Part shown: one piece after another, positions 14,129 to 18,573 of the stretch
Layout: every line of letters begins with the position of its first letter
How positions within the stretch are numbered: position 1 is the stretch's first letter
Source of the DNA: Flavobacteriales bacterium
GTDB lineage: Bacteria; Bacteroidota; Bacteroidia; Flavobacteriales_D; Sanyastnellaceae
Direction of reading: 5' to 3'
Assembly (NCBI GenBank): GCA_011524845.1
Contig: WTJL01000096.1
Coordinates: 1-18,573 of the forward strand
DNA: 18,573 nucleotides
Program-made: the position numbers and the translations under genes
Notes under the pieces: model-generated
The model's database searches: none
What the model saw: the letters and a program-made list of their open reading frames with translations, nothing else
What the model was told of the DNA's origin: nothing

Positions 14129-14247
14129 CGCGTCTCCGCCGTCGGTGTTTCAGCGTAAGCGGCGCACTGGTCGTACAGGGTGCCACAAGAGCTCAGCGCA
14201 GCGGCTGTCAACAAAACGAGGGCGGCAATTCGAAGCGTACGTTGCAT
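14125..14247 (-). CDS. Very small lipoprotein, 40 residues
   Basis: A 40-residue ORF starting at the ATG 14247-14245 (MQRTLRIAALVLLTAAALSS). The Arg-containing N-terminus, the hydrophobic core and the lipobox LSSC make a textbook lipoprotein signal, with Cys21 lipidated. The mature peptide is only 20 residues (CGTLYDQCAAYAETPTAETR) with a second cysteine at 28. Its frame is open far upstream, but that upstream part overlaps the GWxTD gene antisense and has no lipoprotein logic. Small envelope lipoproteins of this size are easily missed by gene finders. The stop overlaps that of the convergent OsmC gene. The upstream 111-bp gap is shared with the GWxTD gene; no clear promoter for this gene is visible. 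Function is unknown. Confidence 0.72.
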   Translation of the reverse strand: MQRTLRIAALVLLTAAALSSCGTLYDQCAAYAETPTAETR

Positions 14248-14346
14248 GAGAATGGGTTTAAGGGGTGGATGGAAAATGAACCTGTCTCCCGTTACGCGTC
14301 CTTGCGAGAAAAGGTTACATGCAGGCGTCAAGCCAAGACCCGGGCG

Positions 14347-14354
14347 TACCTTCG
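14347..14354 (+). promoter_or_regulatory. Candidate GWxTD gene promoter, TACCTTCG
   Basis: An exact TACCTTCG that ends only 4 bases before the proposed GTG start at 14359. Its place supports both the promoter reading and the choice of the GTG as start, with a leaderless mRNA. No -33 TTG is visible at the usual spacing. Confidence 0.5.
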
Positions 14355-14358
14355 GGGG

Positions 14359-15621
14359 GTGAACGCTCGGCGCCAACCCCTCTCTTTCCAACCGACCTGG
14401 ATGTGGGCCACAATCCTTGTGGTCCTGTGGACGGGGTGTGCGACTGGGTCCCTTCAAACCCCTTCCCAACGGAGGCCGTACGACAGAGAATCCTCGGCCC
14501 TTCACCCTGACGTCACGCTCCACCGGAAGCTGGAGGCTCAGGAAATCGACCTCTACCTGAGCGTGCCGCGTGAAGAATTGCTGTACAGCCGCATCGACGC
14601 CACCGCACCGTTTGTGGCCCAGCTGCAGGTGACCATGGAAGACACGACCTGGCATGTGCTCGACACGGCATGGGCCGATGCCCCGCGCCTTTTGCATCGG
14701 CGATGGACCCTTCGAAACGCCCGGGGACTGATGCGAACCGAGGTGCAGGTGACGGACGTTCTGCGCAACGCGGCGTGGTCCACAGATCGCTACCTCGGTC
14801 CAGAAGACGCTTGGGGCTCGAGCGACATTTTGATGTGGAGTGCGCGTGATGAATGGGCACTGTCCGGGCAACAAGCTGTGGTGGGCGACACCTTGACCGT
14901 CCACATCCCCTCCGGCTCTTCACTTGCCATGCCCAGCCCTATGACGTGGGACCTGTCGAATGTGCCTGCGCCCAAGAACCTCCCGCCACCTCCTTACAGC
15001 AGCGCCAGACAGCGCTGGGACACGCTGACTCCACAACCGCTTGGAAGCCTGAACGCCGACAGCCTCGTCGTGCTCGTCGTGCCCGAGGGAACCACCTTGC
15101 TCGAATTGAGGGGCGCCGCATTGGCCCTGAGGCTGCACGGAAGACCGGAGGCCTTTCCCGAGCTCGTGGAAGCAGAGGAATTGATCGCCCCCCTTCGGTA
15201 CATCGCCTCACGGTCTGAGTTCCAAAAGCTCACCCAAGCCGTCCACCCCAAGCAATCGCTGGACGCCTTTTGGTTGGCGTGCAGCCCCTCTCCTGAAACC
15301 GCGCGCTCCTTGCTGAACACCTATTACGGTCGCGTGGAAGAAGCCAACGCCAATTTCTCCGGACTGGTTGAAGGATGGAAAAGCGACCGGGGAATGGTGC
15401 ACATCATTTTTGGGGTTCCCCAACGCATCCGTCGCGACGCGTGGAACGAATACTGGATCTACGGGGAAGAAGGAACGGCCAACGCCTTGACGTTCCACTT
15501 CCGTCGCCGCCGCACCGTGCTGGATGGCAATGCGTTTGAACTTCAGCGAAGCATCCAATTTCGTTCCGTCTGGGACCGAGGGGTCAGCAATTGGAGAAAC
15601 GGCCGCGTGCGGGGAGATTGA
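14359..15621 (+). CDS. GWxTD-domain lipoprotein
   Basis: A 420-residue protein from the GTG at 14359. This start gives an N-terminus with Arg pairs, then a hydrophobic stretch (TWMWATILVVLWTGC) and a lipobox with Cys27. The ATG at 14401 would leave too short a signal, and the earlier ATG at 14242 would add charged residues and cross the intergenic region. The central part is beta-rich and unremarkable. The C-terminal part carries the GWxTD signature (TIGR04514-type): TYYGRVEEANANFSGLVEGW, with GWKSDRG at 339-345, then MVHIIFGVPQRI, NEYWIYGEEGTANALTFHF and a terminal FRSVWDRG. The motif has Ser in place of Thr (GWKSD). The domain's function is unknown; such proteins are common in Bacteroidota as envelope lipoproteins. 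rlmB follows after 79 bases. Confidence 0.88.
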   Translation: MNARRQPLSFQPTWMWATILVVLWTGCATGSLQTPSQRRPYDRESSALHPDVTLHRKLEAQEIDLYLSVPREELLYSRIDATAPFVAQLQVTMEDTTWHVLDTAWADAPRLLHRRWTLRNARGLMRTEVQVTDVLRNAAWSTDRYLGPEDAWGSSDILMWSARDEWALSGQQAVVGDTLTVHIPSGSSLAMPSPMTWDLSNVPAPKNLPPPPYSSARQRWDTLTPQPLGSLNADSLVVLVVPEGTTLLELRGAALALRLHGRPEAFPELVEAEELIAPLRYIASRSEFQKLTQAVHPKQSLDAFWLACSPSPETARSLLNTYYGRVEEANANFSGLVEGWKSDRGMVHIIFGVPQRIRRDAWNEYWIYGEEGTANALTFHFRRRRTVLDGNAFELQRSIQFRSVWDRGVSNWRNGRVRGD

Positions 15622-15634
15622 GTGCACCGAGGTG

Positions 15635-15642
15635 TACCTTCG
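15635..15642 (+). promoter_or_regulatory. Candidate rlmB promoter, TACCTTCG
   Basis: An exact TACCTTCG 13 bases after the GWxTD stop, 58 bases before the rlmB ATG at 15701 and 16 bases before an in-frame GTG at 15659. It suggests that rlmB has its own promoter rather than depending on the GWxTD gene. Confidence 0.45.
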
Positions 15643-15700
15643 CGCTTCACAGGGACGCGTGCACGACGCGTCCACCCTCACCCCCTACAGGCCCAGTCCC

Positions 15701-16447
15701 ATGCACAGACGTCCCTCTGAACGCACGTTCCTCTTTGGCATTCACCCCGTGCTTGAAGCCCTCGAAGAAGGCAAACCGCTGCAGCGGGTGTTGTTCCTGA
15801 AGGGCAAACAAACGGACGAGGTGGCCGACATTCTCAGACAATGCCGCGCCTTGGACGTGCCTGCACAAGCCGTGCCCAAGGAACGCTTGGACCGTGTGAC
15901 CCGCAAAAACCACCAAGGGGTGATCGCCTTCACCTCTCCCATCGAATTCCAGCCGCTTGACGAGGTGGTTCTCGGTGCGTTTGAGCGCGGTGAGACACCC
16001 TTGATTGTGGCCCTTGACGGCGTCACGGACGTCCGAAACCTCGGCGCCATCGCGCGCACTGCAGAGTGTTTTGGTGCCACGGGATTGCTGGTGCCCACCA
16101 CCGGGTCAGCTCCCATCAATGAGGACGCGGTGAAGTCCTCGGCAGGCGCCCTGTTGCGTCTTCCCATGTGCCGCGCCAAACGCATGGGCGACGCCATCCA
16201 ACAGGCAAGCCAACTGGGCCTTGCTGCGGTCGCGGTGTCGGAAAAAGGATCGCATCCCCTGTCCAGTTTGAATGCGGACACCCCCACCTGTTTGGTCATG
16301 GGCGATGAACACACGGGCATCTCTGCGGAAGTGTTGAAGCATTGCACCCAAACCGTGTCCATTCCCATGCATGGAAAAACGGCGTCATTGAACGTTGGAG
16401 TGGCCGCGGGCATCGTTTTGTTCGCATACCACGGGAAGTTTTTCTAG
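15701..16447 (+). CDS. rlmB: 23S rRNA (guanosine-2'-O-)-methyltransferase RlmB, SpoU/TrmH family
   Basis: A SPOUT methyltransferase that 2'-O-methylates G2251 of 23S rRNA using SAM (numbering and target from the family). With the ATG at 15701 it has 248 residues. The N-terminal substrate-binding domain begins FLFGIHPVLEAL (10-21) and contains VTRKNHQGVIAFTSP. SpoU motif 1 is DVRNLGAIARTAECFGA (110-126, with N113 and R119), motif 2 VMGDEHTGIS (199-208) and motif 3 SIPMHGKTASLNVGVAAG (220-237, with N231); motif 3 usually reads NVSVA, here NVGVA. An in-frame GTG at 15659 would add 14 residues. Assignment to RlmB rather than another TrmH-like enzyme rests on the N-terminal domain and length. Confidence 0.92.
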   Translation: MHRRPSERTFLFGIHPVLEALEEGKPLQRVLFLKGKQTDEVADILRQCRALDVPAQAVPKERLDRVTRKNHQGVIAFTSPIEFQPLDEVVLGAFERGETPLIVALDGVTDVRNLGAIARTAECFGATGLLVPTTGSAPINEDAVKSSAGALLRLPMCRAKRMGDAIQQASQLGLAAVAVSEKGSHPLSSLNADTPTCLVMGDEHTGISAEVLKHCTQTVSIPMHGKTASLNVGVAAGIVLFAYHGKFF

Positions 16448-16476
16448 ATCTCGAAAATGGGTTGGGCGATGTGATA

Positions 16477-16484
16477 TAATTTTG
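16477..16484 (+). promoter_or_regulatory. Candidate promoter of the HYR-repeat protein gene, TAATTTTG
   Basis: TAATTTTG is a perfect -7 consensus match in a clearly AT-rich patch (16471-16500), 36 bases before the ATG at 16521. A TTG lies 12 bases upstream, closer than the usual 19-21. The leader between is AT-rich (GTAAATTGTATTATGTAG). Confidence 0.5.
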
Positions 16485-16520
16485 TAAATTGTATTATGTA
16501 GCCACTAGGCTTCTCACCAC

Positions 16521-18573
16521 ATGCTCAACCAAATGAGACAATTATTTGCCCTGGGTACGTTGGTCTTTTTGACCACGGGCCACCTGCTTCACGCCCAAAC
16601 GACGTGCGAGTCTTGCAGCCTGTCGTTCATCCCTGAATCGCTAGAGACGGTTCAAACGTCTTGTTCAGAGGGAGATCCTTTGCAGGCTTTGCCGAATTTC
16701 CCGGCGTTCACCACCGATTGCACGAACGGGTACTGGGCGAGCATTTTCAAATACACCACTGGAAGCACAACCAATTGCACGGCCCAGCGCTCCATTGGAC
16801 TCCCTGACGATTTGGGCAGTTTCCAGATTGGAGAATTCACCGCCACTGGCCTCGCCACGTCCAACCACTTCAATGAAACTGAAGATGGATTGACCTGGAC
16901 GGTTTACCCGGAAAACGTTGCTCGACTTCAAGGGGTGGTTCGCAACATCAACAACAGCAATGCTCAATTTGAAATCGACTTCTATTTCGTTCAAGGAACA
17001 TCGGGAGCGGAATGGACAACTGCAGGCGGCAATGTGAACGATGACGCCGCCGATACAGAAGACATTGATGACTGGACCATTTGGCAAATCAAACCCCACA
17101 TTAGCAAGCTTGTAGGTGCAGGGACTTTGACTGGTCATGTCCTGTACATCGAAAGTTCCAACGCATTGCACAGCTACCCCTACCAAGAAGGCAATGGCGC
17201 CAACGGAATCCACAACGGAAATGGACTTGGGGGAATGTTTGATTGGTCCACGTGCGTCGGGAGCTCTATTTACGGAGGCACAGGCACAACCTCTCATGAA
17301 TTCACCTCATGCGAGCAGTTCCAATCCACATGTGCCTCTGACAACGATGCTGTTGCAGAATTTTTCATTGGCAACATGCTGAGCTTTGATCAAATTCAAG
17401 GGGCAGTCAATGTAACGGACGGCACCCCTCCTGTCCTCTCAGATTTGCCAGTCGATTACACCTTGAATTGTCCTTTTGATTTGTTGAGTATCGACACCTT
17501 GAACACTGTCACGGCCTCTGACGACTGCAGTTCAGCCACCCTTGTGGTCAGCGAACAAGTTACCGAGGGTGCCTGTCCAAGTGAATTCACGAGAACCCGC
17601 ACCTTCACAGCCACAGATGGTTGCGGATTGACCACCCAGCACGTGCAAGTGGTGGCCATCATCGACGACATCGGCCCAGAGTTGACCGTACCCGAAGACG
17701 TCACCCTCGGCTGCAATGAAACTGTCACTTATGAAGAAGCCACCGCTGTGGACGCCTGCGACGGCATACAAACCGTAGTAGAGGGAGAACTCATCATTGA
17801 AGATGGGGACTGTCCCGGTGAGTACACAGTGCACAGAAGCTTCAGCAGCACCGACTTGTGCGGCAACACCACCATGGCGACGCAAACGATTCAAATACGT
17901 GACCTTACTCCACCAGTCTTGAGCATGCCAGAAGACGTGATTTTGCCTTGTGGAAGCAGTTTCGTTTATCCTCAAGCCACCGCAACGGACAATTGCACGG
18001 ACGACGAAGACATCAGCATTGTCGTTTTCAATTCGTTGCCTCCAACCAATTGTCCTCAGGAAACCATTCTTGAACGCCACTTTCAAGCCACGGATTTGTG
18101 CGGAAACTCGGTCCTTGAAGTCCAAACCGTGACTGTTACAGACAACGACCTTCCCTACTTCACGTCTGTCCCAGAAGACCAAACCATAAGCTGCAATGAG
18201 GTCCCTGTGTACACAAATGCCTTGGCGACGGACGATTGTTCATCTTTTGAGGTGACCGAAATCGTGGACACCACCTTCTTGAATTGCGCTTCGAACTACG
18301 ACATCGTTCGCACCTTCACCGTCACAGACGCCTGCGGGAACATGGCCGATGCGATGCAAACCATTGCCGTTCGCGACCTCACCGCACCCGTCATCTCCTC
18401 CACCGTTGATCAACCCGTTTTGGAATGCGACGACGAATGGATTCCTCCCACGTTGGACGCCTCGGACAATTGTTCTGACGTCATGTGGAACATGACCACG
18501 GAGACCGTTGGAGACCCTTCCACTGGCGCCTACGTGCTGAACGTCCTTCACATCGCCAGCGACGCTTGCGGCA
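16521..18573 (+). CDS. Large secreted protein with tandem HYR/Ig-like four-cysteine repeats, 3' end beyond the window
   Basis: Open from the ATG at 16521 to the window edge, 684 codons and one base. The start MLNQMRQLFALGTLVFLTTG is a signal peptide, cleaved probably after HAQ (about 28). Residues about 29-300 are a Cys-containing N-terminal domain with WTVYPENVARLQGVVRNINN and DDWTIWQIKPHI; it may be a beta-sandwich of unknown family. From about residue 302 come tandem repeats of about 80 residues, each with a (T/D)xPP-like start, VPED, a first Cys, a DDC/DNC, a third Cys and a TDxCGN. They resemble the HYR/Ig-like repeats of large T9SS-exported adhesins of Bacteroidota. A C-terminal T9SS domain is expected but not visible. 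The gene has visibly more A/T and more Asn/Asp/Thr codons than its neighbours. An adhesion role is inferred. Confidence 0.92.
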   Translation, partial: MLNQMRQLFALGTLVFLTTGHLLHAQTTCESCSLSFIPESLETVQTSCSEGDPLQALPNFPAFTTDCTNGYWASIFKYTTGSTTNCTAQRSIGLPDDLGSFQIGEFTATGLATSNHFNETEDGLTWTVYPENVARLQGVVRNINNSNAQFEIDFYFVQGTSGAEWTTAGGNVNDDAADTEDIDDWTIWQIKPHISKLVGAGTLTGHVLYIESSNALHSYPYQEGNGANGIHNGNGLGGMFDWSTCVGSSIYGGTGTTSHEFTSCEQFQSTCASDNDAVAEFFIGNMLSFDQIQGAVNVTDGTPPVLSDLPVDYTLNCPFDLLSIDTLNTVTASDDCSSATLVVSEQVTEGACPSEFTRTRTFTATDGCGLTTQHVQVVAIIDDIGPELTVPEDVTLGCNETVTYEEATAVDACDGIQTVVEGELIIEDGDCPGEYTVHRSFSSTDLCGNTTMATQTIQIRDLTPPVLSMPEDVILPCGSSFVYPQATATDNCTDDEDISIVVFNSLPPTNCPQETILERHFQATDLCGNSVLEVQTVTVTDNDLPYFTSVPEDQTISCNEVPVYTNALATDDCSSFEVTEIVDTTFLNCASNYDIVRTFTVTDACGNMADAMQTIAVRDLTAPVISSTVDQPVLECDDEWIPPTLDASDNCSDVMWNMTTETVGDPSTGAYVLNVLHIASDACG
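17424..18573 (+). repeat. Five tandem HYR-like protein repeats (the last cut by the window edge)
   Basis: Repeat starts are at 17424, 17673, 17907, 18150 and 18381, a period of 77-83 codons. Each full repeat has four cysteines in the order (L/I)xC, D(D/N/A)C, (A/D/N)C and DxCG; the fifth seems to lack the third cysteine in the visible part. DNA identity between units is low; the repetition is at protein level, so the copies are old. Confidence 0.85.

Noticed and set aside
16440..16462. TTTTC-AGATCT-GAAAA inverted repeat after rlmB as a terminator
   Set aside because: The stem is short and A/T-rich with no following T-run.

Overview
The window looks like chromosomal DNA from a fairly GC-rich member of the Bacteroidota, probably Flavobacteriia-like, though the exact lineage cannot be set from sequence alone. 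The signs are a C-terminal type IX secretion (T9SS) sorting domain, a GWxTD-domain lipoprotein, a TlpA-type lipoprotein with a probable DUF4369-like N-terminus, the short archaeal/eukaryotic-like form of ProRS, a Nif3 protein with an inserted domain next to a zinc-ribbon-like coiled-coil protein, and perfect or near matches to the Bacteroidota -7 promoter element (TAnnTTTG). Genes are packed very tightly. No gap without a gene exceeds about 150 bp, and I saw no tRNA, rRNA, CRISPR array, transposase, integrase or phage gene.

Layout: (1) 1-515, the 5' part of proS on the minus strand. (2) 600-3313, a divergent two-gene unit: a Gly/Tyr/Asn-rich lipoprotein with a Ser/Arg-rich tail, joined by a one-base stop/start overlap to an OMPP1/FadL-like outer membrane barrel, and closed by a bidirectional hairpin terminator. 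(3) 3401-5333 on the minus strand, a Nif3-family protein followed by a coiled-coil protein whose zinc-ribbon cysteines have all been replaced. (4) 5332-8416 on the plus strand, lpxK, a TlpA-like lipoprotein and lpxH, a lipid A operon with a redox protein in the middle, again ended by a bidirectional terminator. (5) 8493-11711 minus, a 1072-residue secreted beta-propeller protein with a T9SS sorting tail. (6) 11862-13631 minus, an exported protein of unknown function followed by lipA (lipoyl synthase). (7) 13694-14128 plus, an OsmC-family peroxidase whose stop codon overlaps that of a 40-residue lipoprotein on the other strand. (8) 14359-16447 plus, a GWxTD lipoprotein and rlmB (23S rRNA 2'-O-methyltransferase). 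(9) 16521 to the window end, the start of a large secreted protein made of about 80-residue, four-cysteine HYR/Ig-like repeats.

The functional theme is envelope biology: lipid A synthesis, outer membrane and lipoproteins, T9SS export and probable surface adhesion, mixed with housekeeping genes (proS, lipA, rlmB, nif3).

Two observations stand out. First, an octamer TACCTTCG, a variant of the Bacteroidota -7 box, occurs four times exactly and several more times with one or two changes, in the correct orientation just upstream of coding starts. It is often only 4-11 bases from the start codon, which predicts leaderless or nearly leaderless mRNAs. Second, nif3 and lpxK start on opposite strands of the same CATG, each with its candidate promoter inside the other gene's coding sequence.
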